From assembly GCA_903920435.1 (NCBI GenBank), contig CAIXMB010000191.1:1-33296 (forward strand): 33,296 bases of DNA. The letters are read 5' to 3'. This stretch comes from an uncultured Actinomycetes bacterium. GTDB lineage: Bacteria > Actinomycetota > Actinomycetes > Actinomycetales > Microbacteriaceae. Below are positions 9,809 to 19,187 of the stretch, piece by piece. A program made the position numbers and the translations under genes. Numbering within the stretch: the first letter of the stretch is position 1; every line of letters starts with the position of its first letter. The notes beneath the pieces were generated by a model. It was given only the letters and a program-made list of their open reading frames with translations. It was not told the DNA's origin and searched no databases.

Positions 9809-9840
9809 AAAAGGGACAGACAGAGTTGTCTGTCCCTTTT
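9809..9840 (+). terminator. Intrinsic terminator of sdhCDAB
   Basis: A 14-bp perfect stem (AAAAGGGACAGACA, loop GAGT, then the complement ending in CCCTTTT). The T run at 9837-9840 follows the GC-rich part of the stem, and the A run upstream would make it work on the minus strand as well. This is the clearest factor-independent terminator in the window. Confidence 0.9.
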
Positions 9841-9941
9841 CTGGTTTCTGGGGTATGGTTCACACGGTGGCCCCCTCCCACCGCCGCGCCCGACAGAGCG
9901 CGGACTCACGATGCACTACCCGAAAGTGAATCGACCCCCTC

Positions 9942-10562
9942 GTGGACTTCCCGACCACCTCCCTCTTCAGCGCGCGAAAACGGCGCACCATCGCGGCCTC
10001 CCGGGCCGTCCTGCCGCTCGCCGCGGCCATCGTCGCGCTCGTGCTCGCCGGTTCGCTCCTGCCCACCCCCGCCGTGCAGGCTCGCACGCTCACTGCGGCC
10101 CCCGCGACGCGGGATGTCTCCGTGGCGGCGGCCCTCCCGACGCTCGCGCTGCCCGCGGCGGCCGCACCGGCAGCTGTCGTCGAACCGGCGATAGCCGAGG
10201 CCGCGCCCGCGCCCGTCGCGTCGTCGTGGAACATCGGTATCTCGGCATTCGGGTGGCAGGCAGAGCTCGACGCCTGCCAGTGGGTGCTCCTCGACATGGT
10301 CGCCTCGGTGCCGCTGCCGATCGTCGCCGCCCACAACTACTGCGGCGGCGGCATCGTGCTCGAGATGGAGCCCGGCGACACGGTGACCCTGAGCGGCTAC
10401 GGCTACGACGGCACCTACGTCGTGACGGGGTACCGCGACGCGTGGACGGGCGCTGACGCGGCGTCGGCCGTGTCGGGCATGGACGGCGAGGTCGTGCTTC
10501 AGACCTGCTACTGGAACGACGACGGCACCGAGCGACTCGTGTCGCTGCGGCGCCTCTACTGA
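9942..10562 (+). CDS. Membrane-anchored sortase-like protein
   Basis: A 206-aa exported protein. A basic start (ARKRR) and hydrophobic segment at about 22-41 form a signal anchor, followed by an Ala/Pro-rich linker (about 45-94) and a compact domain at 95-206. That domain shows a sortase-like pattern: His131 in VAAHNYCGGG, then MEPGDTVTL like the xxPGDxI strand, a TYVVTGYR strand, Cys189 in VVLQTC (compare TLxTC) and Arg198 in ERL. The His-Cys gap (58) and Cys-Arg gap (9) suit a sortase His/Cys/Arg triad. It is shorter than most class E/F sortases and has extra Cys112 and Cys134. No LPxTG-type substrate lies nearby. The start is GTG at 9942 with a weak ribosome site. Function as transpeptidase is inferred from motifs only. 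Confidence 0.6.
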   Translation: MDFPTTSLFSARKRRTIAASRAVLPLAAAIVALVLAGSLLPTPAVQARTLTAAPATRDVSVAAALPTLALPAAAAPAAVVEPAIAEAAPAPVASSWNIGISAFGWQAELDACQWVLLDMVASVPLPIVAAHNYCGGGIVLEMEPGDTVTLSGYGYDGTYVVTGYRDAWTGADAASAVSGMDGEVVLQTCYWNDDGTERLVSLRRLY

Positions 10563-10578
10563 GCCGAACGACGAGAAC

Positions 10579-10620
10579 CGGCCCCGCCACCTGCGGTCTG
10601 GGGGCGCAGGGGCGGGGCCG
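10579..10620 (+). terminator. GC-rich hairpin between sortase-like gene and ECF gene
   Basis: Left arm at 10579-10595 and right arm at 10605-10620 pair over about 16 bp with one bulged base and a 9-nt loop. There is no T tract on either side, so it may act as a transcription barrier or Rho-linked end between two convergent genes. The rest of the 141-nt gap shows nothing clear. Confidence 0.5.
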
Positions 10621-10703
10621 CTGCCTCCCAGAGTGACGTCGAGGAGACGGGACGCGTACGTCCTACTAGGGGAGACTGCACAACCCGGCAACTATGACGC
10701 GGA

Positions 10704-12191
10704 TCAGCCCACCAAGTTGATGGCGACTCCGCCGGAGTTGCTCGCGAGCCCGAGCGGCTTGATCAGCGCGTCCACGACCGAGTCGACGAGACCCAGCACC
10801 CCGCCGAGCAGCCCCTTGAGGTACTCGCGGTCGACGGTCTGCACGAGGTCGAGCGAGGCGAGCCCGCCGGGGATAGCCGAAGCGCTGATCGCGTAGTTGC
10901 CGTTCGCGTCGACAGTCGCGGTCGCATAGACCTGACCGGCGGCCTGCAGGGAGAGGTGCGCACCGGGCGTCCCCGTGCCGGTGAGCGTGAGCGAGATGCT
11001 TGCGAGCTGTCCGTTCTCGGTAACCGTGTCGACGAGCGAGTCGACGACGGTGCCCGCTCCCCCGACGACACCCTCGACGCTCGACGGGTCCACGGGCGGA
11101 AGGCTCGCGACGTCGTCGGGGAGGGCCACCACCGGGTCCTGGGGCGCGGGGTCGGCCTGGCTCTGCGACGACGTGGTGGGCGGGGTGTCGGCATCCGGGC
11201 CCGTGCCGGCGGTCGTCACGACGACGGCGCCACCGAGGGCGAGAGCCACGGCGAGGCCGCCCACGAGGGCGACCGGTGCTCCGGCGCCGCCGAACAGGCC
11301 GAGAGCACCGGCACCGGATGCCGCGGCGGCAGCCCCCGCACCGATCGCCTCGGGCAGCGCGGGGATCGCATCGGCCGCGGCGGCCATCGCGGAGCCGGCG
11401 TGGCCGAAGGTCGCGAGCATGGCACCGCCCGCGACCCCGCCGAGCAGGATCGGGAGCATGACGAGGGCGAGGCGCGAGCCGACCTCGTCGACCTCCTCGT
11501 TGATGATCTGGCACTTCGAGCACGACGCGAGGTGGAAGGTCATGCGCTCGTTGTCGCGCGCGCTGAGCCCGTTGCGTGCGTGGTCGCCGATGCGCGAGAT
11601 CGTCCACTGGCACTCACCGGAGGCGGAGGCGTCGTTGATGTGGGCCTGCAGCCAGGCCTTCCGGAGGCCCTCGCGGGCCCGGTAGGAGAGCGCGGCGACG
11701 CCGTTGGCGGTCATGCCGAGGATGGGTGCGACCTCGTGCGGGTCCATCCCCTCGACCTCGGTGTACCAGAGCACCGACTGCCAGCGGTCGGGCAGGCTGC
11801 GGAACGCGCGGGCCGTGAGCGTGCGATCGAGGGCTATCGACGCCGGGTCGTCCAGCGTGTCCGGATCCTCGAAGTCGGCGATGTCATCCACCTGGACATC
11901 CTTCGACTTGGCGCCCCAGGTCGAAGCGAGATTGCGGATGGTCGTGTACAGGTACGGGCGGAAGGCGCCCGTGGGTCCGCCGCCCGCCAGAACACGTTGA
12001 TAGATACGCGTGTACGCCTCGGAGACGAGGTCGTCCGCATCTATAGACGACGTGAACTGGCGGGCGACTCGTGCCCCCGAACGGTAATGACGACGCCACA
12101 GTTCTGCGAACGCGCGCTGATCCCCCGACCGCGTGCGTTCCACGAGCGTCTCGTCCGAAGTGGTTGGCTCCGGAGCGTCATTTCCGTTCAT
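10704..12191 (-). CDS. ECF sigma factor fused to zinc-finger anti-sigma, membrane and Ig-like module
   Basis: A 495-aa single-chain regulator. Sigma region 2 covers about 24-90 (FAELWRRHY, DADDLVSEAYTRIYQ) and region 4 about 125-183 (FRSLPDRWQSVLWYTEVEGM, VAPILGMTANGVAALSYRAR). Then comes a zinc-binding anti-sigma-type stretch with Cys194 and HLASCSKC (His220, Cys224, Cys227), one membrane segment near 241-263, an Ala/Gly-rich stretch, a second hydrophobic segment near 304-327, a Pro/Ser/Thr-rich linker and an Ig-like repeat at about 396-452 (TGTGTPGAHLSLQAA, VDANGNYAIS). ECF groups with fused C-terminal zinc-finger, membrane and extracellular parts are known in Actinobacteria (for example ECF53). 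With two segments the Ig part would be on the same side as the sigma part; if only one truly spans, it is outside. Start is uncertain: ATG 12191 is family-like, while GTG 12248 (after AAGGAAG) and ATG 12308 are in-frame alternatives. Confidence 0.88.
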   Translation of the reverse strand: MNGNDAPEPTTSDETLVERTRSGDQRAFAELWRRHYRSGARVARQFTSSIDADDLVSEAYTRIYQRVLAGGGPTGAFRPYLYTTIRNLASTWGAKSKDVQVDDIADFEDPDTLDDPASIALDRTLTARAFRSLPDRWQSVLWYTEVEGMDPHEVAPILGMTANGVAALSYRAREGLRKAWLQAHINDASASGECQWTISRIGDHARNGLSARDNERMTFHLASCSKCQIINEEVDEVGSRLALVMLPILLGGVAGGAMLATFGHAGSAMAAAADAIPALPEAIGAGAAAAASGAGALGLFGGAGAPVALVGGLAVALALGGAVVVTTAGTGPDADTPPTTSSQSQADPAPQDPVVALPDDVASLPPVDPSSVEGVVGGAGTVVDSLVDTVTENGQLASISLTLTGTGTPGAHLSLQAAGQVYATATVDANGNYAISASAIPGGLASLDLVQTVDREYLKGLLGGVLGLVDSVVDALIKPLGLASNSGGVAINLVG

Positions 12192-12235
12192 CCCCCTGAT
12201 CCATTCCCGGGTCCTCTTTGATTGTCCCCTGTGGG

Positions 12236-12263
12236 ATGAAGGTTGCACTAGTACTTCCTTCAT
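12236..12263 (-). promoter_or_regulatory. Palindrome upstream of ECF sigma gene
   Basis: ATGAAGG at 12236-12242 and its complement CCTTCAT at 12257-12263 enclose 14 bases that contain ACTAGT. It lies 45-72 bases upstream of the preferred sigma start. It could be an operator or part of an mRNA structure; if a longer N-terminus is used, it is coding. The rest of the 180-nt gap to ptsI has only a weak CCCCT/AGGGG stem near 12320. Confidence 0.3.
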
Positions 12264-12371
12264 AGGGAGAGACCCCAGAATGGGTGGGTTATGACGCCGT
12301 TTCACCATGGTCTTTGACCCCCCTTTCAGGGGCCACGCTAACACCGGTCGCGACGGATGACCCGCTATTGA

Positions 12372-14015
12372 CTAGACCGCGGCTGCCGCTCTGCGCGCGC
12401 TCGCGGCGTCCGATGCCCCCAGTGCCGCGGCAGCCTTCGCCCTGGCCTGCTCGAGGGTGACCGTCGCAAGCTCGGCACGAACGTCGGCGAGCGCGGCGGG
12501 GGTCATCGAGAGTGTCGTCGCCCCGAGGCCGACGAGCACCACGGCGAGCTGCGGGTCGGCAGCGGCCTCGCCGCAGATGCCCACGCCCTTGCCCGCTGCT
12601 GCGCCGGCGTCGCCGAGCAGCTTCACGAGGCGCAGCACCGCCGGATGCCACGGGTCCTGGTAGCTCGCCACCGAGCCGAGCATCCGGTCCGCAGCCAGGG
12701 TGTACTGGGTCAGGTCGTTGGTGCCGATCGACACGAAGTCGGCCGCAGCGAGGACCTGGTCTGCCATCACCGCGAGCGACGGCACCTCGGCCATGACGCC
12801 CACGGTCTTGAGCCCGAGCGCCTTGCCGAGCTTGACGAAGTACTTCGTCTCCTCAGCGTCGGCGACCATGGGCGCCATCACCCACAGGTCGGCCTCGGTC
12901 GCGTCTTGCGCGCCCTTGAGGGCGGTCAGCTGGTCGAGCAGGATCTGCTCGCTGGCCCGCAGCGCCCGCAGGCCGCGCAGGCCGAGGGCGGGGTTCTCCT
13001 CGTGCGCGGAGTTGAGGAACGCGAGGGGCTTGTCGGCGCCGGCGTCGAGCGCGCGCACGACGACCTTCTTCCCGGGGAAGTACGACAGCAGCTCCGTGTA
13101 CTTGGCCTGCTGCTCGGCGACGGTCGGGGCGGTCTTCGAGTCGAGGAAGAGGAACTCGGTGCGGAACAGGCCGACACCCTCCGCGCCGAGCTCGACCGCG
13201 CCGGGGCCGTCCTTCGGCGAGCCCACGTTCGCGAGGAGCGGCACCTTGGTGCCGTCGGCGAGCGCGCCGTCCACGATCGGGATCGTCGAGGCCGCGGCGC
13301 GGGCGGCGATGCGCGAGGTGGCGTCGGCGATGAGCGCCTCCCCCGGGTCGGTGGTCACGAGGCCGGCCGCGGCATCCACGATCACCGTCGTGCCGTCGGC
13401 GAGTTCGAGCGCGCCCGTGACGCCCACGATCGCGGGGATCGACTTGGAGCGCGCGAGGATGGCCGTGTGGCTGGTCGGGCCGCCGTCGCGCGTGATGAGG
13501 CCGAGCACCTTGTCGAGGTCGAGGAGGGCGGTGTCGGCGGGCGCGAGGTCGGGGGCGACGAGGATGAACGGGGTGTCGCTCGTGGGCACGCCCGGCGCCG
13601 GCACACCGCGCAGGTGGGCGATGATGCGCTGGGCGACATCGCCGAGGTCGGTGGCGCGCTCGGCCATGTAGCCGCCCATGCCGATCAGGATCTCCTGGAA
13701 CGCGGCGAACGCCTCGAACACCGCGCGCTCGCCAGACGTGCCGGCGTCGATACGCGCCTTGACGTCGTCGCTCAGCGTGGGGTCCTGCGCCATCATGGAT
13801 GCCGCTTCGAGCACGGCCTGGGCCTCGCCGCCGGCCTTGGCGCCCTTCGCGGCGAGCTCGGCGGCCACGGCGGTCAGGGATTCCTGCACCGTCGCGTACT
13901 CGGCAGCCGCATCGCCGGCATGCGAGGCCTGCTCGGGCTCGGGCAGCGGGTCGGGCATCCTGAGGATCGGGCCCACCGCGATTCCCCTGCCGACTCCAAC
14001 TCCGTGCAGCTCCAT
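12372..14015 (-). CDS. ptsI: Phosphoenolpyruvate-protein phosphotransferase (PTS enzyme I)
   Basis: Starts the PTS phosphorelay by taking phosphate from PEP and passing it to HPr; cytosolic. The 547-aa protein has the N-terminal HPr-binding helical part, the phosphorylated His183 in GGPTSHTAILAR, and the C-terminal PEP-binding TIM barrel with LFRTEFLF (283-290), the metal-site stretch GTNDLTQYTLAADR (431-444) and active-site Cys481 in GICGEAA. It is slightly shorter than the usual ~570 aa but all key motifs are present. ATG at 14015 follows AGAGGA. No HPr or enzyme II gene is in the window, so it is encoded alone here. It diverges from the yihY-type gene with 52 bp between starts; TAGGCT (14048-14053, minus) is a possible -10. 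Confidence 0.95.
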   Translation of the reverse strand: MELHGVGVGRGIAVGPILRMPDPLPEPEQASHAGDAAAEYATVQESLTAVAAELAAKGAKAGGEAQAVLEAASMMAQDPTLSDDVKARIDAGTSGERAVFEAFAAFQEILIGMGGYMAERATDLGDVAQRIIAHLRGVPAPGVPTSDTPFILVAPDLAPADTALLDLDKVLGLITRDGGPTSHTAILARSKSIPAIVGVTGALELADGTTVIVDAAAGLVTTDPGEALIADATSRIAARAAASTIPIVDGALADGTKVPLLANVGSPKDGPGAVELGAEGVGLFRTEFLFLDSKTAPTVAEQQAKYTELLSYFPGKKVVVRALDAGADKPLAFLNSAHEENPALGLRGLRALRASEQILLDQLTALKGAQDATEADLWVMAPMVADAEETKYFVKLGKALGLKTVGVMAEVPSLAVMADQVLAAADFVSIGTNDLTQYTLAADRMLGSVASYQDPWHPAVLRLVKLLGDAGAAAGKGVGICGEAAADPQLAVVLVGLGATTLSMTPAALADVRAELATVTLEQARAKAAAALGASDAASARRAAAAV

Positions 14016-14067
14016 GACTGGTCCTCTCCGTCGAATCCCCAGACGTCAGCCTAGCTATGGTGGGGAG

Positions 14068-15018
14068 ATGACGTTGAAGCAGCGGATCGCCGCCGTGACC
14101 GCCTGGGTGCAGCGCCTCAAACCGGTGCGCGTCTTCATGCAGTACAACGCCAAGGGCGGCCCGCTGCTCGCCGCGGGGCTCTCGTACCAGGCGCTGTTCG
14201 CGGTGTTCGCCGCCGTGTGGGTCGGCTTCTCGGTAGCCGGCTTCGCAATCAAGTCGAACCCCTCGCTCGAGAGCGCGTTCCTCGCCCTCCTCGCGACGAA
14301 CGTGCCGGGGCTCATCGACGACGGCAACGGCGGCGCGGTCGATGCGGACGCGCTGTTCAGCTCCGGCATCCTCACCTGGACGGGCGCGATCGCCGCGGTC
14401 GGCCTGCTCTTCACCGCGCTTGGCTGGCTCGCGTCGGGCCGCGACGCCGTGCGCATCCTGTTCGGGCTGCCGACGGCACCCACGAACTTCCTCCTGCTGA
14501 AGCTCAAAGACCTGGGGCTCGCGCTCGCGTTCGGCGCCGCGATGCTGCTCTCCGCGGCCCTGTCGGTGTTCAGCACGGCGGCGCTCAGCGCCGTGTTCGA
14601 CTGGGCCGGGATCGACGAGCGCTCCGACTTCGCCGTGGTGTCCGCGCGCATCGTCGGACTGCTCATCGTGCTGCTGCTCGATGCCGTCGTGCTCGGCGCG
14701 TTCTACCGGGTGGTGTCGGGCATCCGTATCCCCTGGCGCCAGCTCGGGCAGGGTGTGCTCCTCGCGGCCATCGCGCTCGGGGTGCTCCAGGCCCTCGGCA
14801 GCACGCTGCTGGGCGGCGCGACCAAGAACCCCCTGCTCGCCTCGTTCGCCGTCATCATCGGTCTGCTGATCTGGTTCAACCTCATCTGCCAGGTGACCCT
14901 GATCAGCGCGACCTGGATCGCGGTGAGCTCCGACGACGCCGGGGTCGACCTGAGCGGGCGACGGATGAAGGGGCGCAAGACCACGGAGGCGCCGACCGGC
15001 GTCGGTGCCGCTCTCTAA
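14068..15018 (+). CDS. YihY/BrkB-family inner membrane protein
   Basis: A 316-aa integral membrane protein of the YihY/UPF0761 family (once called RNase BN by mistake). ATG at 14068 follows GGGGAG at 4 nt. After a short basic N-terminus comes the family stretch AKGGPLLAAGLSYQALFAVF, then about six hydrophobic helices, including GILTWTGAIAAVGLLF, LALAFGAAMLLSAALSVF and a last pair with LLASFAVIIGLLIWFNLICQ. It ends in a charged tail (SGRRMKGRKTTE). The biochemical role of the family is not established. Its TAA stop doubles as the first half of the -10 of the next gene. Confidence 0.88.
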   Translation: MTLKQRIAAVTAWVQRLKPVRVFMQYNAKGGPLLAAGLSYQALFAVFAAVWVGFSVAGFAIKSNPSLESAFLALLATNVPGLIDDGNGGAVDADALFSSGILTWTGAIAAVGLLFTALGWLASGRDAVRILFGLPTAPTNFLLLKLKDLGLALAFGAAMLLSAALSVFSTAALSAVFDWAGIDERSDFAVVSARIVGLLIVLLLDAVVLGAFYRVVSGIRIPWRQLGQGVLLAAIALGVLQALGSTLLGGATKNPLLASFAVIIGLLIWFNLICQVTLISATWIAVSSDDAGVDLSGRRMKGRKTTEAPTGVGAAL

Positions 15019-15021
15019 GCT
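15016..15021 (+). promoter_or_regulatory. -10 box of leaderless xthA overlapping the upstream stop codon
   Basis: TAAGCT, whose TAA is the stop codon of the YihY-type gene, lies exactly 6 nt before the xthA ATG. No ribosome binding site is present in the 9-nt gap. This fits a TANNNT promoter producing a leaderless message. Confidence 0.5.
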
Positions 15022-15027
15022 CTCGGT

Positions 15028-15864
15028 ATGCCCCTCCGCGTTGCCACAGTGAACACGAACGGCGTGCGCGCCGCCTTCCGCAAGGGAATGGGCGACTGGC
15101 TCGCCGCCCGCGATGTCGACATCCTCGCCATGCAGGAGGTCCGCGCCTCCACGGCCGACCTCGAGCAGCTCCTCGGCCCGGAGTGGGACATCCTGCACGA
15201 CGCCGCCTCAGCCAAGGGTCGTGCGGGCGTCGCCATCGCCTCCCGCAGCACAGCCTCCATCCACCGCGTCACGTTCGGCGCCGACGACTTCGACAGCGCC
15301 GGCCGCTGGCTGGAGGCCGACTACGAGGTGGGCGGCACGGTCGTCTCTGTCGTGAGCACCTACGTGCACACCGGCGAGGCCGACACTCCCAAGCAGGACG
15401 AGAAGTGGAAGTTCCTCGACGCGATGGAGGCACGGATGCCCGAACTCGTCGCCCACAGCCCCCTCTCGCTCATCGTGGGTGACCTGAACGTCGGCCACCG
15501 CGAACTCGACATCCGCAACTGGCGGGGCAACCGCAAGAACTCCGGATTCCTCCCCCGCGAGCGCGCGTACTTCGACAGATTCGTCGGCCCGCTGGGCGAG
15601 CCCGTCACGGGCGTCGACGAGTCCGTCGGCACCGGGCTCGGCTGGGTTGACGTCGGCCGCCGCTGGGCGGGCGACGTCGACGGGCCGTACACGTGGTGGT
15701 CGCAGCGCGGGCAGGCCTTCGACAACGACACCGGCTGGCGCATCGACTACCAGCTCGCCTCCCCCGCCCTCTCCGAGACGGTGACGAACTACTCGGTCGA
15801 CCGCGCCGAGGCGTACGACAAGCGGTGGAGCGACCACTCGCCCGTGGTGGTCGACTACGACCTT

Positions 15865-15867
<3 letters not shown>
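15028..15867 (+). CDS. xthA: Exodeoxyribonuclease III / AP endonuclease
   Basis: DNA-repair nuclease of the endonuclease/exonuclease/phosphatase fold, cleaving at abasic sites and trimming 3' ends. The 279-aa protein has all expected motifs in order: NTNGVRAAFRKG near the N-terminus, metal-binding Glu37 in LAMQEVR, YVHTGEAD, GDLNVGHRELDIRNW, WRIDYQLASP and the final SDHSPVVVDY with catalytic Asp-His. Length matches actinobacterial ExoIII. The ATG at 15028 is 9 nt from the preceding stop with no Shine-Dalgarno sequence. Neighbours (membrane protein, trpS) give no functional link. Confidence 0.93.
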
Positions 15868-17422
<1,555 letters not shown>

Positions 17423-17426
<4 letters not shown>

Positions 17427-18136
17427 TCCGGCTCGCGATGTTCGATTTGGACGACACCCTGTTCCACCACCGGCAGGCGGTGCGCGACGGCATCGCGGCG
17501 CACGTGCGGTCGACGCTGCCCGACGTGGACGTCGCCGCGCACCTCGACCGCTGGGACGAGCTGGAGGAGCTGCACTACCACCGCTACCTCGTCGGCGAAC
17601 TCGACTACCTCGGCCAGCGCCGCGCCCGAGCCCGTGACTTCATGGCGGCGTTCGGGCACACCTTCGAGTCCGACGCCGCGACCGAGGCGTGGTTCGAGAC
17701 CTACCTGCTCGAGTACGTGCGCGCGTGGGCGCTGTTCGACGACGCGCTGCCGTGCCTCAGGGAGCTGTCGGCGGCGGGCATCCGGATCGGCATGATCACG
17801 AACGGCATCCCGAGCTTCCAACAGCCCAAGCTCGATACCCTCGAACTGGCCGCGCACTTCGAGCACGTCGTGACCAGCGGCGAGTTCGGGGTCGCCAAGC
17901 CCGATCCGGCGATCTTCCTGCACGCCTGCGGCCTGTTCGGCATCGACCCCGCCGAGTCCCTGTACGTGGGAGACCGGCTGCACACCGATGCGCTCGGCGC
18001 GGTCGGTGCTGGCCTCACGGGGGTCTGGCTCGACCGGGAGGGGGCGGCCACGGCGCACGAGCTGGGCGAGGCCGCGGCATCCGGCGCGCACGTCGTCCGC
18101 ACGCTCGCGGAGCTGCCGGTGCTCGTCGCCGCCTAA
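17423..18136 (+). CDS. HAD-superfamily hydrolase
   Basis: A 237-aa haloacid dehalogenase-fold phosphatase, subfamily IA. Motif I is MFDLDDTLF with nucleophile Asp8 and Asp10; a helical cap follows; motif II is MITNG, motif III Lys in AKPDPAIF, and motif IV YVGDRLHTDALGA. It resembles YjjG-like nucleotide phosphatases and other small-molecule HADs; substrate unknown. GTG at 17423 overlaps the stop of the GNAT gene. The gene ends 4 nt before the first copy of the ~74-bp repeat element. Confidence 0.9.
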
Positions 18137-18140
18137 CGGC

Positions 18141-18214
18141 GTCAACAACTCAGGCACGATGGCCGCCTCGGCGGGGTCTTCACCTGCACGTCGCACTCTG
18201 CCTGAGTTGTTCAC
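18141..18214. repeat. ~74-bp element with inverted ends, copy 1
   Basis: Left end GTCAACAACTCAGGCA (18141-18156) and right end TGCCTGAGTTGTTCAC (18199-18214) are inverted copies with one mismatch over 16 bp. The interior has GGCGGGG at offset 30-36. A second copy lies at 19067-19141. The right end overlaps the stop codon (18211-18213) of the DUF559 gene. As RNA it would fold into a long stem and may also terminate transcription from both sides. Confidence 0.8.
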
Positions 18215-19014
18215 CGCCGACGACGGGCAAGCAGCACACGCGCGGCCTCAACGACCTCCGCAGTCGCGAACATCGTCCGCTGGTACCCGGGTCGCAACGT
18301 CATGTAGCCCAACCTGGCGAGATCGATGTCCCTGTTGCGGTCACGCACGTGGAGCTCCCAGCCGTGATGGGCCAAGCGGCTGTCAGCCTCGACGACCAGC
18401 CGCCCGTCGACCAGCAGGTCGACACGGCCCACTCCCTCGAACCACACCTGCACGTCCACCGAGAACCCCGCGCGCAGAAAGGCCAGTCGCAGCACGGATT
18501 CCTGGCCCGCCTCAGCCCGACCGTCGATCAGCCCGCGCAGCTGCTGGTACCGGCCCGGCAGTGACCCGAAGACATCACCGAGATCGTGCTCGGCGATGAG
18601 GCCGGAGTGCAGCGCGCTGTCGAGGGACGCCACCGCATGCCACGGGTGCTGGCAGCGCACCGACTGGGCCAGGGCATCCACGAGCCCGACCACGTAGCCG
18701 CCACGCTCGTCGATCAGCGGTGCCCAATGCAGGCGCTCCGAGCCCGTCGAGCGCAACCGGGACGCGGAGTGGCGAAGGTGCACGTGGAGGTCGGTGTCGA
18801 AGCCGAACACCCCCGCAAGGCGCAGGGCTGAGACGCAGGCGAGCCGGCCTCCCACCCGGACCGCCCGCACGACCGAGTCTTCGGCATCGGCCCGGGCGTA
18901 GACCCCGCGACGCACGCGCAAGAGGGTGCCCTCGGCAATCGAGGCCGCGAGCTTCCTGTCGCTGTAGCCCGATGCGATCAGCTCACGACGGGTGATGATT
19001 CCCTGTTCGAACAC
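18211..19014 (-). CDS. AbiEi-type winged-helix protein with C-terminal DUF559 (Vsr-like) domain
   Basis: A 267-aa protein. The N-terminal AbiEi-antitoxin-like wing reads GIITRRELIASGYSDRKL (5-22) and GTLLRVRRGVYA (29-40), as in type IV antitoxins that bind DNA. The C-terminal third fits DUF559, a PD-(D/E)XK/Vsr-like fold: Glu172 in AGQES, FLRAGF (179-184), Asp199 in GRVDLLV and Glu209/Asp211 in VVEADS, then WELHVRDRNRDIDLARLGY. No AbiEii nucleotidyltransferase toxin is adjacent, so it is standalone. GTG at 19014 is preferred because the domain starts there; the frame stays open through the upstream repeat to 19242 and no ribosome site is seen. It is bracketed by two copies of the ~74-bp element, one covering its stop codon. 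DNA binding or nicking is inferred. Confidence 0.8.
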   Translation of the reverse strand: MFEQGIITRRELIASGYSDRKLAASIAEGTLLRVRRGVYARADAEDSVVRAVRVGGRLACVSALRLAGVFGFDTDLHVHLRHSASRLRSTGSERLHWAPLIDERGGYVVGLVDALAQSVRCQHPWHAVASLDSALHSGLIAEHDLGDVFGSLPGRYQQLRGLIDGRAEAGQESVLRLAFLRAGFSVDVQVWFEGVGRVDLLVDGRLVVEADSRLAHHGWELHVRDRNRDIDLARLGYMTLRPGYQRTMFATAEVVEAARVLLARRRR

Positions 19015-19066
19015 CCGAGGAGTGTGACGAGCCCGAGCCGCGCCCCCGGCGACCGGAGCACCTCTC

Positions 19067-19141
19067 GTGAACAACTCAGGCACAACTCGACCTGTGGCGG
19101 GGATTCCGGCGAGCCGGGCCCATCCTTCCTGAGTCATTGAC
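19067..19141. repeat. ~75-bp element with inverted ends, copy 2
   Basis: Left end GTGAACAACTCAGGCA (19067-19082) is identical to the complement of the right end of copy 1. The right end CCTGAGTCATTGAC (19128-19141) matches 11 of 14 bases of the corresponding right end of copy 1. GGCGGGG occurs at the same internal offset (30-36) as in copy 1. It lies 52 bp upstream of the DUF559 start and 46 bp upstream of the FMN riboswitch. Confidence 0.75.
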
Positions 19142-19166
19142 GGGAATACCCTCCGCGCCCCCGCGT

Positions 19167-19172
19167 TACACT
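19167..19172 (+). promoter_or_regulatory. Candidate -10 box of the rib operon
   Basis: TACACT fits TANNNT and would start transcription near 19179, about 9 nt before stem P1 of the riboswitch. The only good -35-like hexamer, TTGACG at 19137, is 24 bp away, too far for normal spacing, so the -35 is unclear. Confidence 0.4.
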
Positions 19173-19187
19173 CGATAGCAGTAAGAG

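Noticed and set aside
12310-12330. Terminator after ptsI
   Set aside because: Only a 5-bp CCCCT/AGGGG stem with a 3-nt loop and no T run.
12853-15198. 781-aa open frame on the minus strand
   Set aside because: It runs antisense to the YihY-type gene and out of frame through ptsI; composition is that of a shadow frame.
18141-19141. Abortive-infection type IV toxin-antitoxin pair
   Set aside because: Only the AbiEi-like wing is present and fused to DUF559; no AbiEii-type nucleotidyltransferase gene is on either side.
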